DNA of 8,771 nt from an uncultured Flammeovirgaceae bacterium. Its GTDB lineage: Bacteria; Bacteroidota; Bacteroidia; Cytophagales; Cyclobacteriaceae. The position numbers were made by a program, and so were the translations under genes. Of the stretch, positions 1 through 8,072 are shown in pieces (the stretch's first letter is position 1; each line of letters opens with the position of its first letter). Where the stretch lies: contig CAKZPJ010000450.1 of NCBI GenBank assembly GCA_937138955.1, positions 1 to 8,771 of the forward strand. Reading direction: 5' to 3'. Under the pieces are notes generated by a model, which had not been told where the DNA came from, made no database searches, and worked only from the letters and a program-made list of their open reading frames with translations.

Positions 1-3000
1 GGCAGTACTGCGGGGATAATCTTATTGCTCCAGTCGTTGCTATTCTTTTTTGGTGATGAAATTCTTCGAGAATCCATTTTAGTAGCGTTTCGCGAATACG
101 CTAAAGAGCGATTTCATGCCGAACAGATGCCTAAGTTAGACTTCGGTGAATTAAGGTTGAGCCTACTGGGGGGAACCATTGGTCTAACTGACGTAGTTTA
201 CCACAGCGGCCTACCTATTACCAAGGATTTAGATGCTCCTCATACCAACTACCGCGTTTTGGTGCCTACTTTTAACGTAAGTGGATTACATCTTTGGGAA
301 GTGTACCGTAATAATCAGATTCAATTAGAAGAAATCTATTTAGAATCGCCAGAGGTTATTGTAGTGCAGGTTGAAGCTACTTCGCAAACAAATGATGTTT
401 CAGAAGATGAACAGCTGCAACAAATCATCAAAGAGCAAGAAAGTCAAGTTTATAAAATGGTGCGAGAGTACGTTGATCTGTTTTCTTTTAACAAACTAGA
501 GATTGCTAATGCATCATTTTTATTGGATAAGCGGAAAATTCCTATCACACACATTGATACGCTTTCCATCCGCCAAAGTGACTGGTTTGCCCAGCGGGTA
601 ACAATTGTACTACAAAATTTTCTCATTGATTCCTTAGCTCTCCAAGCGGAAGATCGGTTACTATTTACCAAAAACATACAGTTGAAACTAGGCGATTACC
701 GCTTCGTGCTGCCCGATAGTAGCTACGCAGTAGTAGCGGATACTTTAGCTTTTTCTACCCAGAACAAAGCCCTCTCGTTTCAAGAACTGGAGCTCACTCC
801 ATTGCGAGCACAGGATTCTGCTCAGTGGTATTCAATAGCAGTACCTTTGTTAGAGATGACTAATGTAGATTTACTAGAGATCTATCACGAAAAGACGATT
901 TCGGTGGATACGCTATTGCTAAAATTTCCTCGAGTAAAAGGCTATTCACGAGTAACAGATTCTCTAGAAAAAAGATCTGAACAGTCTTTTTCACATCTAT
1001 CGAGGCTGCGCCCCGATACATTGTATTCTCTCATAGATAGTCAGTGGAAACAGATTGGTATTAATGAATTTATTCTCACTGATGGGCAGATGCAGCTGTT
1101 TAAGGTAGATGCTGATACGGTTTCGTGGTTAGATATGCCTCAGTATTCGCTATCGTTCAATGATTTTCAGCTTGATTCTACGGTTAATCAACGGAAGGTA
1201 GATTCGCTGAGCTTTGTATTACCGATGGATAGTATTGAAGGACAGGGGAGTGATATTCGCATCTGGTTCGCCGATTTTCAGCACTATTTTACCGTAGATC
1301 AATTCAATATTCAAACCAACCGACGAGCCCACTATGCCTGCAACCTTGTTTTAGATTCGGCTCGAGTACAACCCCGGGTAGACTCACTAGCACTCTTCCT
1401 AACCGACTCTCAGCCGCCCAAATTAGGCTACGATATTCGAACTTCCCGAGTGAAGATTTTTGGTATCGATTTGGAGAATTTATCCTTTACCAAGTTTGCC
1501 GATATTGATAGCATCAGAGTAAGCCAGCCTGAAGTAGCAATTGCCAACTTCTCTGATATACCCTTTGGCAATCTACCTCGCCAAAGAGCACCCGATGCTT
1601 CTGATACGTCGGATATTACCATCAAGCAAATTTTCTATAACTGGAGTCACGCTCGCCTTAATCTGTATCCGGTAGTAGCTCCCAACCGAACTGATGCCTG
1701 GCTAGAGCAGATGCTAGTGAAAACCCTGAACCTAGACAGTGGCCACGTCGAGATTATGAAGCTAAACAACCAGAAAGATGACTTTATCAAGATAGCGAAC
1801 GTAGATAATTTCCAGGGCTACTACGAAAATGTGAGTATCGGTAACGAGGCTCATCCCCTCATTGCTATTGATGACGTGTTACGATACTCAAACCGTGTAG
1901 CCGTATTTGCTGATGAAGTGGATATGATGCTAGAAGGAAGCTGGTTTCAATTTCCCTATAATCGCACTAGCGCCGTATCGGGCGGGTGGCTTGAGGCCGG
2001 AGAAGTATCTCTATCAACGCTCACAGCTAAAGGTTACGTGCAGAAAGTAAAATTCTGGCCTAATCAATCGGCAGCTCAGTTTTCTCCAAGCCAAATGGAA
2101 CAAATGGAAATACCTTACTTCGCCATAGAGGGTATTAATTTTGGGGAGTTATACAATCTCCAGGTCGCCAACCTGGATCGAATTTCTCTTATTTCACCTA
2201 CTATTAAATTGAAAGTAGGGTCGGGCAGAAGAGATCGGAAAAGCGATTTTTCTATGCCTGAATTATACCTGCAAGTAGAACCTTATCTTGACCAATTAGC
2301 GGTTAATGAGTTAGAGATTCAGCAAGCAGCCATAACTCTTCAATCTGATAATGATACTCCTGAAGTACGGTTTGCAACTACCTCGTTAGATATAAGTATC
2401 ATAGATTTCCTTTTAGATCAAGTGACCACTGTAATACCCGAACGACCTTTCTACGCCCAAGAAGCGCGGATAGCGATGGATGATTTTAATTTTAGTTTAC
2501 CGGTGGATGAAGAAGAAGAATATTTTACCGCTGAGCGCTTTTTATACTCTTCCTACTCAGATAAGCTCACGATTGATAACTTACTTTTGGTAGAAGATAG
2601 CGTACATACATCGGATGATACAGCTAATCTGCAAGTAACTCAACTAGCCCTGCATCGTATGAACTTTTTTCGCTACTTCACCGAAAACGAGATGGAGGTA
2701 GAAAAGGTAGTTGTGCGCCGCCCCGATATATCTATTGTAACTAAGAAAGGGCAAGCCAAACGTTCGGGCAAACCGGGACGGATACTACAGGCTGGAATAT
2801 ATCCTAAAATTAAATCGGTAACGAAAGGGATTTATGTGAACCAGCTTTCGGTAGAGGAAGGAATATTCTCCTATTTGCAAACCGATTCAGATACGCTACA
2901 CCATATTCAGGCTGATACGTTAACGCTAAGTGCTTATCAGCTAGCGATAGATTCAGTGAGTCAGCAGCAACAGGCCAAGATGCTTTTTGCCGATAAGGTT

Positions 3001-4620
3001 GATTTTGATATCCATATCAATAATTATCTGTTACGTCTGCCCCAGGCTCATCAGAGTATACAAGCAAAAGAGATCGTATTATCTAACCAGGATGAAAGAA
3101 CGTCAGTAGTCAACTTAAACATAAAACCCTACGGTTTCCTGGCAAATACGCTAGCTGATTATCCACAGCAAAATTTAGTATCACTATCTACCCCTTCGTT
3201 GCAGATTGTTGATTTTGATGTAGAAAAAATGTTCACTCAGTCTGAGCTAAGTATAGAGCGAGTCAATATTATGAATCCGGCCATTGAAGTTTACCAATTT
3301 GGTAGCGACTCATCAGAGAGTAATAGCTCACTGCCCGCTTGGTCGGAGATAACCTCTCCCTACCTCGAGGCTTACAACATTGACAATATCAACTTTACAA
3401 ATGGTACATTAAACGTTTATCATAATCAAAATGATGATCGGCCCGCATTTGGAGCAGAACGGATCGATCTCAGTTTAATCGGATTGCAAATTGACAGCCT
3501 CACGTATCATCAGTTCACATCAAACCCTTCGCTTCCTAATCAGAATATCACTCAGAAATTGCTTCTAGCCGATGATCTGCTCGTTCGAGTTCATGATTAC
3601 CAATTGGCGCTAAGCGACACATTATACACCGCAAAAGCTGAACAGATTAGCCTATCTACTAAGAATCCTGAACTCAAAATTAGTGGGTTTACGCTGGAAC
3701 CCCGTGTACCTCGTTATCTCTATAAAGATGCTTTTCCCCTTCAGAAGACTCGGGTAGCAACTCAGATTGAGACTATCCGCTTGAGCGATATTGATTTTGA
3801 GGAGTTAATCAAGCAACGGCATTTCCATGCTCATTCTTTAGTGTTAGATAATGTGCAGATTGATGCGTTTAAGGATGCCCGGGTACCCCGCAATGACAAT
3901 CGTACTTTGCCCATGCATCAAGAAATGCTGCTTGATCTGGGTTTTTTATTGACTCTAGATACTATTCAAGTAACCAACGGGTTCATTAATTATGCTGAAC
4001 GTGTACCCGATTCCAGCCAAGACGGAATTATCACCTTTGAGCAATTCAATGCCCTTCTGACCAACGCAACGAATCATCCGGCTCGGTTAAAGGACAGTGT
4101 GGTTTTCACCATGACTGCCGAAACCCAAGTTATGGGGCAGGGCGAACTTAGAGTCGTTTTCAAGTTTCCGATGGCCAATAAGGAAATGAGTTTTACAGTA
4201 GATGGGCTGCTAGATTCTATGGATTTAAAAGCTATTAATCCCATTTTAGAAAACTCGGCTTTTGTTCATATTCGAGAGGGGCAAGCCAACAGTATGCGCT
4301 TTTATGTGCAGGGCAATCGGGATCGGTCTGCCGGAGAACTACGATTCAACTATAATGACTTAAATATTTTATTGGTTGATAAAGATAAAGGCCGCCCCGG
4401 GCTAGACGAACGAGTAGGTTCGCTAATTGCTAATGCTTTTGTGGTGAAAGCAGATAACCCTAAGGCGGTTTTTTTCCGAGTAGGGGAGGTAGAGCACGAA
4501 CGCGACCCTAGCCGCTCCGTTTTTAGTTACTGGTGGCGTAGCCTGCTCAGTGGCATTAAATCCAGCATTGGGATGCAACGGGTAGCCGAGCGGGTCCGGG
4601 AAGAGGCTATTATTGAGTGA
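1..4620 (+). CDS. AsmA-like giant envelope protein, 5'-truncated by the window edge
   Basis: The frame is open from base 1. The codons before the first TTG (base 25) encode hydrophobic residues (AGIILLLQSLLFFFG), so the N-terminal membrane helix is already under way and the true start lies upstream; TTG 25 is probably not it. About 1,540 residues are visible. After the helix comes a segment typical of AsmA-like proteins (KLDFGELRLSLLGG, from base 130), then a long, beta-strand-rich body of alternating hydrophobic residues, built from about 195-residue modules (see the repeat entry). The C-terminal block (about 4219-4600) has the signatures MDLKAINPIL, GELRFNYNDL, ERDPSRS and YWWRSLLSGIKSSIG, which I associate with Bacteroidota AsmA-like proteins. 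Family knowledge: AsmA/TamB/YhdP-type proteins are anchored in the inner membrane, extend into the periplasm and are implicated in lipid transport to the outer membrane. That role here is inference. No terminator is evident after the TGA. Confidence 0.85.
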   Translation, partial: GSTAGIILLLQSLLFFFGDEILRESILVAFREYAKERFHAEQMPKLDFGELRLSLLGGTIGLTDVVYHSGLPITKDLDAPHTNYRVLVPTFNVSGLHLWEVYRNNQIQLEEIYLESPEVIVVQVEATSQTNDVSEDEQLQQIIKEQESQVYKMVREYVDLFSFNKLEIANASFLLDKRKIPITHIDTLSIRQSDWFAQRVTIVLQNFLIDSLALQAEDRLLFTKNIQLKLGDYRFVLPDSSYAVVADTLAFSTQNKALSFQELELTPLRAQDSAQWYSIAVPLLEMTNVDLLEIYHEKTISVDTLLLKFPRVKGYSRVTDSLEKRSEQSFSHLSRLRPDTLYSLIDSQWKQIGINEFILTDGQMQLFKVDADTVSWLDMPQYSLSFNDFQLDSTVNQRKVDSLSFVLPMDSIEGQGSDIRIWFADFQHYFTVDQFNIQTNRRAHYACNLVLDSARVQPRVDSLALFLTDSQPPKLGYDIRTSRVKIFGIDLENLSFTKFADIDSIRVSQPEVAIANFSDIPFGNLPRQRAPDASDTSDITIKQIFYNWSHARLNLYPVVAPNRTDAWLEQMLVKTLNLDSGHVEIMKLNNQKDDFIKIANVDNFQGYYENVSIGNEAHPLIAIDDVLRYSNRVAVFADEVDMMLEGSWFQFPYNRTSAVSGGWLEAGEVSLSTLTAKGYVQKVKFWPNQSAAQFSPSQMEQMEIPYFAIEGINFGELYNLQVANLDRISLISPTIKLKVGSGRRDRKSDFSMPELYLQVEPYLDQLAVNELEIQQAAITLQSDNDTPEVRFATTSLDISIIDFLLDQVTTVIPERPFYAQEARIAMDDFNFSLPVDEEEEYFTAERFLYSSYSDKLTIDNLLLVEDSVHTSDDTANLQVTQLALHRMNFFRYFTENEMEVEKVVVRRPDISIVTKKGQAKRSGKPGRILQAGIYPKIKSVTKGIYVNQLSVEEGIFSYLQTDSDTLHHIQADTLTLSAYQLAIDSVSQQQQAKMLFADKVDFDIHINNYLLRLPQAHQSIQAKEIVLSNQDERTSVVNLNIKPYGFLANTLADYPQQNLVSLSTPSLQIVDFDVEKMFTQSELSIERVNIMNPAIEVYQFGSDSSESNSSLPAWSEITSPYLEAYNIDNINFTNGTLNVYHNQNDDRPAFGAERIDLSLIGLQIDSLTYHQFTSNPSLPNQNITQKLLLADDLLVRVHDYQLALSDTLYTAKAEQISLSTKNPELKISGFTLEPRVPRYLYKDAFPLQKTRVATQIETIRLSDIDFEELIKQRHFHAHSLVLDNVQIDAFKDARVPRNDNRTLPMHQEMLLDLGFLLTLDTIQVTNGFINYAERVPDSSQDGIITFEQFNALLTNATNHPARLKDSVVFTMTAETQVMGQGELRVVFKFPMANKEMSFTVDGLLDSMDLKAINPILENSAFVHIREGQANSMRFYVQGNRDRSAGELRFNYNDLNILLVDKDKGRPGLDERVGSLIANAFVVKADNPKAVFFRVGEVEHERDPSRSVFSYWWRSLLSGIKSSIGMQRVAERVREEAIIE
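247..3873 (+). repeat. Seven-copy divergent protein repeat (about 195-residue period) within the AsmA-like gene
   Basis: A 41-residue motif recurs seven times at bases 247-369, 826-948, 1426-1548, about 2095-2217, 2620-2742, 3175-3297 and 3751-3873. Six copies align without gaps and one (2095) needs a single-residue deletion. The shared pattern is a strand, then a segment such as GIDLENL, TNVDLLEIY, LSDIDFEEL or VSGLHLWEVY, then a strand ending in a conserved proline followed by alternating hydrophobics (ESPEVIVV, SQPEVAIA, ISPTIKLK, RRPDISIV, MNPAIEVY). The prolines are encoded at 349, 928, 1528, 2197, 2722 and 3277; the seventh copy has Val at the aligned position (3853). Spacings are 193, 200, 223, 175, 185 and 192 residues. 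Upstream of the motif several modules share a second segment resembling LFADxVxxxI followed by a LP pair. The repeat exists only at protein level; the DNA has diverged. Confidence 0.75.
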
Positions 4621-4796
4621 CAAATACAAATTTACAGATGTGATCTACATATACGCCTGCATTACCTGAAGACAAGTACAACATTGATTTTGCCGAACGT
4701 TTTATTTAGTTCGAGCTTGCCTAGCGCAGCAAACGTAGAAAGAAGTCGCACTGAACGAATATATCAAAAGGAACTTAACCAACGTTAGAATAACTA

Positions 4797-5216
4797 ATGG
4801 ATCAGCAAGATATACGGTGGTTGCAACGGTTTGACAACCTTAAAAAGGCTTACGCCCGTTTTCGGAAAGCACTGGATGCCCACGAAGCCAACCCCCAGGA
4901 TGATCTGATTCAGATGGCATTAGTGCAAGCGTTTGAGTTTACCTTTGAGCTGAGTTGGAAAACAGTGAAAGATTATCTGGCATACAATGGCATTAGAAAG
5001 CTGACCCTGCCCCGGGATATTATTAAAGAGGGCTTTGCTCACCGTATTATTGAAGACGGGCAGCAGTGGATTGATATGATGATGGATCGTAACTTAATGG
5101 CGCATACTTATAGCGAAGAGAATGCCCGGCAGGCGGTGGAGCACATTACCGAACGCTATCAATATGGTTTAGCTCAGGTATACGCTTTTTTACAGACTAA
5201 AAAAGAGGAGGTATGA
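4797..5216 (+). CDS. HEPN-domain protein, HI0074/HepT-like (nucleotidyltransferase substrate-binding; candidate toxin)
   Basis: This 139-residue all-helical protein has the HI0074-family layout: DIRWLQRFDNLKKA at residues 5-18, the central helix QAFEFTFELSWKTVKDYL (44-61), and the HEPN active-site motif R98-x4-H103-T-Y105 (RNLMAHTY). Family knowledge: RX4HXY is the catalytic signature of HepT-type RNases. In the HepT/MntA system the partner AMPylates the tyrosine to silence the enzyme. In the HI0073/HI0074 pair the same fold was first described as a substrate-binding subunit. The start at 4797 fits the usual N-terminus of the family. The stop overlaps the next gene as ATGA, so the two are co-transcribed and probably translationally coupled. 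No strong Shine-Dalgarno or promoter is evident in the 176-base upstream gap. The only -7-like candidate, TGATTTTG at about 4685-4692, lacks a convincing -33 element. Family assignment is firm; toxicity is inference. Confidence 0.88.
   Translation: MDQQDIRWLQRFDNLKKAYARFRKALDAHEANPQDDLIQMALVQAFEFTFELSWKTVKDYLAYNGIRKLTLPRDIIKEGFAHRIIEDGQQWIDMMMDRNLMAHTYSEENARQAVEHITERYQYGLAQVYAFLQTKKEEV
5205..5211 (+). promoter_or_regulatory. Strong Shine-Dalgarno-like sequence at the HEPN/MNT overlap
   Basis: GAGGAGG lies inside the last codons of the HEPN gene and ends one base before the MNT ATG. It is unusual here because the other genes in the window lack such a sequence. The AGGAGG core is closer to the ATG than ideal, although GAGG at 5205-5208 would give four bases of spacing. 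It also encodes KEEV-type residues, so the match may be partly coincidental. If used, it would raise MNT translation relative to HEPN. Confidence 0.4.
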
Positions 5217-5545
5217 AGTTTGGGCTACCAGATACTACTTACAACCTATTGCAAGACTATTTTCAGCAGCAACCCACTGTTAAACGGGTGATGATCTACG
5301 GCTCACGGGCGATGGGTACCTACGAAACTGCTTCGGATATTGACTTAGCTATGGAAGTTAATCTGGATAATACTACCGAAGCGTTTTTTCTTACTGGCCA
5401 AATTCAAACCGAACTGGAAGAACTACCCACACCCTACCGCTTTGACGTGACTAACCTCCGTACCCTCAAGCACGAAGGGTTACGAGACCATATTAAACGG
5501 ATGGGAAAGTTGTTCTATGAACAGAAAGCTCCACGGAAAAAGTAG
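5213..5545 (+). CDS. Minimal nucleotidyltransferase (MNT), HI0073/MntA-like (candidate antitoxin)
   Basis: This 110-residue protein carries the minimal nucleotidyltransferase fold. The motif G30-S31-x10-D42-I-D44 (GSRAMGTYETASDIDL) supplies the nucleotide-binding loop and two metal-binding aspartates; D78 in YRFDVTNL is the likely third carboxylate, so the active site looks complete. Family knowledge: in HepT/MntA type VII systems this enzyme transfers AMP from ATP onto the tyrosine of the HEPN partner's RX4HXY motif. HI0073 is the structural prototype without an assigned toxin role. The start MKFGLPD fits the family's usual N-terminus and overlaps the stop of the HEPN gene. The gene converges on the cca gene, with 68 bases between them. 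Identity as an MNT protein is secure; the antitoxin role is inferred from the partner's intact motif. Confidence 0.88.
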   Translation: MKFGLPDTTYNLLQDYFQQQPTVKRVMIYGSRAMGTYETASDIDLAMEVNLDNTTEAFFLTGQIQTELEELPTPYRFDVTNLRTLKHEGLRDHIKRMGKLFYEQKAPRKK

Positions 5546-5613
5546 AAGAGTGCGAAAACTGTTTCACAATCACTCAATAGTAATCAGTGGAGGTATCACC
5601 ACCTACCAACCTT

Positions 5614-7050
5614 CTAGTCTGGGTCTATCCGAACTAACCCTTTAGCCTCCGCAATCTTTAGCATATAGGCATAAGCTTCATCGCGCTCGTTACGAATTTT
5701 TCCATCTAGCACTGCTTCTCGAAGTGCGCTTTTAATCTCGCCCACTATGCGGGAAGGTTTCAAGTGAAACGTTATCATAATATCTTCGCCAGTAATCACA
5801 GGTTGAAAGTTTCGTAGGTGATCTTTTTCTTCCACTACCTGCATCTTTTGCTCTACCCGATCAAAGTTTTGTAGGTATCGTTTCACCCGGCTATGGTTTT
5901 TAGAAGTAATATCGGCTCGGCAAAGTTTCATTAACGCTTCAATGCTATCTCCGGCTTCGTAGAGCAATCGCCGAATAGCTGAGTCAGTTACTTCCTTCTT
6001 CACCAGGGCAATAGGACGAAGATGTAGCCGAACCAGCTTTTGCACAAACTTCATCTTTTGATCCAACGGCAGCTTCAGCTTACGGAAAATATGCGGAACC
6101 ATTCGGGCACCTCGGTCTTCGTGGCCGTGGAAGGTCCAACCAGCTTTGGGGTGAAAGCGCTTGGTAGGGGGCTTGGCAATATCGTGCAAAATAGCGGCCC
6201 AACGCAGCCAAAGGTCATCTGATACCTGGCTTACGTTATCCAGCACCTGCAGCGTATGATAAAAATTGTCTTTGTGAGACTTACCATCAATCGTTTCTAC
6301 TCCTTGCAAAGCCACCATTTCGGGAAAAAACTGGCGAAGAAGCTGACTGTGAAATAAAAGCTTAAAACCGTAGGACGGTGGAGAGGATAAAATAATCTTA
6401 TTTAGTTCTGTAGTAATTCGCTCCTGCGATACAATCTGCAGCCGTTCGGCGTGGTCAGCCAGCGCATCAAACGTTTTCGGCGCAATGTCAAATTCAAGCT
6501 GGGAGGCAAACCGTACGGCTCGCATCATTCGCAGTGGATCATCCGAAAACGTAAGGGCTGGATCAAGCGGAGTCCGGATCATCTTGCGTTTAAGGTCCTT
6601 CACCCCGTCGAACGGATCCAGCAGGTCGCCGTAGTTATCATTATTTAGGCTTATTGCCATTGCATTAATGGTGAAATCTCGCCGATTCTGGTCATCTTGT
6701 AAGCTACCGGTTTCTACAGTGGGCTTTCGGGAGTTGTCTTGGTAAGATTCTTTTCGGGCACCCACAAATTCCAGTTCGTAATCTTCGTGCTTTACCATCG
6801 CCGTACCGAAGTTCTTGAAAACTGAGACGTCGGTGGTATGTCCGGCCTGGCTTTTTAGGTTTTTGGCTACCTGCTGGGCGAGTGAGATACCGTCGCCTAC
6901 GCAGACGAAGTCAATATCTTTGGAGGGGCGCTTGAGCAACAGATCACGCACGTAGCCACCCACCACGTAGGTTTCCCGCTGCATCTGCTGGGCGGTTTGA
7001 GCCACCAGCGAAAAGATTGGGTTACTATGGAGTGCTTCCTTCAGATTCAT
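5614..7050 (-). CDS. cca: CCA tRNA nucleotidyltransferase (CCA-adding enzyme) with HD domain
   Basis: This 478-residue cytoplasmic enzyme adds or repairs the 3'-CCA end of tRNAs from CTP and ATP. The class II nucleotidyltransferase head shows GGYVRD (31-36), the metal-binding pair D45-I-D47, RRDFTINA (123-130) and DDPLRMMRAVRF (170-181), which are the expected binding and RNA-recognition blocks. A C-terminal HD phosphohydrolase domain follows, with H265, HD at 289-290 and the HGHE cluster at 308-311, so its metal ligands look intact. HD-type CCA enzymes in other bacteria carry phosphatase or phosphodiesterase activity, but the role here is inference. Length and order match the fused cca/HD family. 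The ATG at 7048-7050 fits the usual N-terminus (MNLKEAL..NPIF), and a -7-like promoter element sits directly upstream. The main alternative is a poly(A) polymerase of the same superfamily; sequence alone does not always separate them, but the HD fusion favours CCA addition. Confidence 0.93.
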   Translation of the reverse strand: MNLKEALHSNPIFSLVAQTAQQMQRETYVVGGYVRDLLLKRPSKDIDFVCVGDGISLAQQVAKNLKSQAGHTTDVSVFKNFGTAMVKHEDYELEFVGARKESYQDNSRKPTVETGSLQDDQNRRDFTINAMAISLNNDNYGDLLDPFDGVKDLKRKMIRTPLDPALTFSDDPLRMMRAVRFASQLEFDIAPKTFDALADHAERLQIVSQERITTELNKIILSSPPSYGFKLLFHSQLLRQFFPEMVALQGVETIDGKSHKDNFYHTLQVLDNVSQVSDDLWLRWAAILHDIAKPPTKRFHPKAGWTFHGHEDRGARMVPHIFRKLKLPLDQKMKFVQKLVRLHLRPIALVKKEVTDSAIRRLLYEAGDSIEALMKLCRADITSKNHSRVKRYLQNFDRVEQKMQVVEEKDHLRNFQPVITGEDIMITFHLKPSRIVGEIKSALREAVLDGKIRNERDEAYAYMLKIAEAKGLVRIDPD

Positions 7051-7055
7051 ACCTG

Positions 7056-7063
7056 CAAAAGTA
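7056..7063 (-). promoter_or_regulatory. Bacteroidota-type -7 promoter element for cca (TACTTTTG)
   Basis: On the minus strand TACTTTTG matches the TAnnTTTG consensus used by the primary sigma factor of Bacteroidota. Only five bases (CAGGT) separate it from the cca ATG. A transcript start a few bases downstream would fall at or next to the A of ATG, giving a leaderless or nearly leaderless mRNA. No clear TTTG -33 element is seen at the expected 19-21 base distance, so this rests on the -7 box alone. Confidence 0.5.
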
Positions 7064-7185
7064 ACAACTCTATTGAAGTTATTTCCATAAATCGATACCT
7101 TGTAATAGCACCGCGACTCTTTTGAGTAAAAAGTTTGGACGTTTAAGTAAAACAGTTTCGGTTAGCACTGCCTATTTTAAGTCCT

Positions 7186-8070
7186 ATGGAAGTAATCAAC
7201 ACCTACGATTTTACCATCGCTCACCCCGAGACCTTCAAGCAGCTAGCTACTAAGGATTTATTATATGTTTCCTACCGATGTCCGCAAGTAGATAAGTACC
7301 TGAAGTTACTCACCCACCTCAATGAAATTGTATTTACACTGGATGGAAAGAAAATTCTTCACCGGGACGAGAAGTCCTGGACTATGGATAAAAACCGAAC
7401 GTTGTTTGTGAGAAAAGGCGCTTATACGCAGGAGTTGGTGCCGTTGATAAAGGGGTGGGAAAAGTGGGAAGTGCTGGCATTCTACTTCCCTGATGATTTT
7501 TTACAGAAAGTATACAATGAGTACCGTGCTCACTTAGCAGTAAACAGCCTGCCTTCTGTTTCAACAGATATGATCGTAGAGATTCATGTAAGCGAAACGA
7601 CTAAAGCATTCTTCTACGGCATTCTGCCTTACTTTACCCAAAAGGTTCCTCCTTCGGAAAACCTGCTCGAGCAAAAATTTAAGGAACTACTGTATATTAT
7701 TCTCTCTGACCCGAAAAATGCGGGCTTGTTGGCCTACGTGAAAAACCTGGAAGAACAACAAAAAACTCCCATCTGGGAAGTCATGGAGGCCAATTTTATG
7801 TACAACCTGTCCATCGCGCAGTTTGCCCAATTGACCGGGCGTAGCATTTCAGCGTTCAAGCGGGAATTTCGGGAGTACTATCAGACTACGCCCGGTAGGT
7901 GGCTCACCCAAAAAAGGTTGGAATACGCTCGTTTGCTACTGGAGACCAGCAGTAAAACAGTAAGTGAAGTAGCCTTCGATAGTGGCTGTTAGAACCTTTC
8001 CCACCTGAGCCGTATCTTCAAAGAAAGGTACGGTGCCTCGGCCTCGCAGTATCGGCAGCAATCAGCTTGA
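7186..8070 (+). pseudogene. AraC/ExsA-type transcriptional regulator interrupted by an in-frame TAG
   Basis: An open frame of 268 codons runs from ATG 7186 to TAG 7990-7992. The N-terminal ~180 residues are a sensor-like domain of the ExsA-type AraC layout. The first helix-turn-helix is complete (about residues 207-228: SIAQFAQLTGRSISAFKREF), followed by the linker helix TPGRWLTQKRLEYARLLL. The second helix-turn-helix starts (TVSEVAFDSGC) and stops at the turn. After the TAG the same frame continues for 25 codons with the expected recognition helix and tail (NLSHLSRIFKERYG, then SASQYRQ) to TGA 8068-8070. The full protein would be 294 residues, normal for the family. A single substitution at one codon (for example GAG, AAG or CAG to TAG) or a sequencing error explains it. 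If real, the product lacks the second DNA-recognition helix and is probably inactive or altered. No Shine-Dalgarno or convincing promoter is seen. The ATG is preceded by an in-frame TAA at 7144 with no better start between. Confidence 0.85.
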
Positions 8071-8072
8071 TT

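Noticed and set aside
450..677. Minus-strand open frames inside the AsmA-like gene (also 1428-1625 and 4423-4629)
   Set aside because: They lie fully or almost fully within a strongly supported + strand gene and show no recognisable protein features.
4697..4736. Inverted repeat ACGTTT / AAACGT upstream of the HEPN gene as an operator or att site
   Set aside because: Only six bases with a 28-base loop and no extension; expected by chance in AT-rich DNA.
5588..5608. Hairpin TGGAGGT / ACCT-A-CCA between the MNT and cca genes as a bidirectional terminator
   Set aside because: Needs a one-base bulge and has no T-run on either side; too weak to call.
6040..6648. Plus-strand short frames opposite cca, and a minus-strand frame at 7382-7564 opposite the AraC gene
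   Set aside because: Antisense shadows of conserved coding sequence.
7116..7127. Palindrome ACTC-TTTT-GAGT in the divergent cca/AraC region as an autoregulatory site
   Set aside because: Four-base arms, and AraC proteins usually bind direct repeats; no support beyond position.
7990..7992. TAG recoded as an amino acid (pyrrolysine or suppressor)
   Set aside because: A transcription factor of this family needs no special residue here, and no other in-frame TAG is used in the window's genes; a nonsense mutation or sequencing error is simpler.
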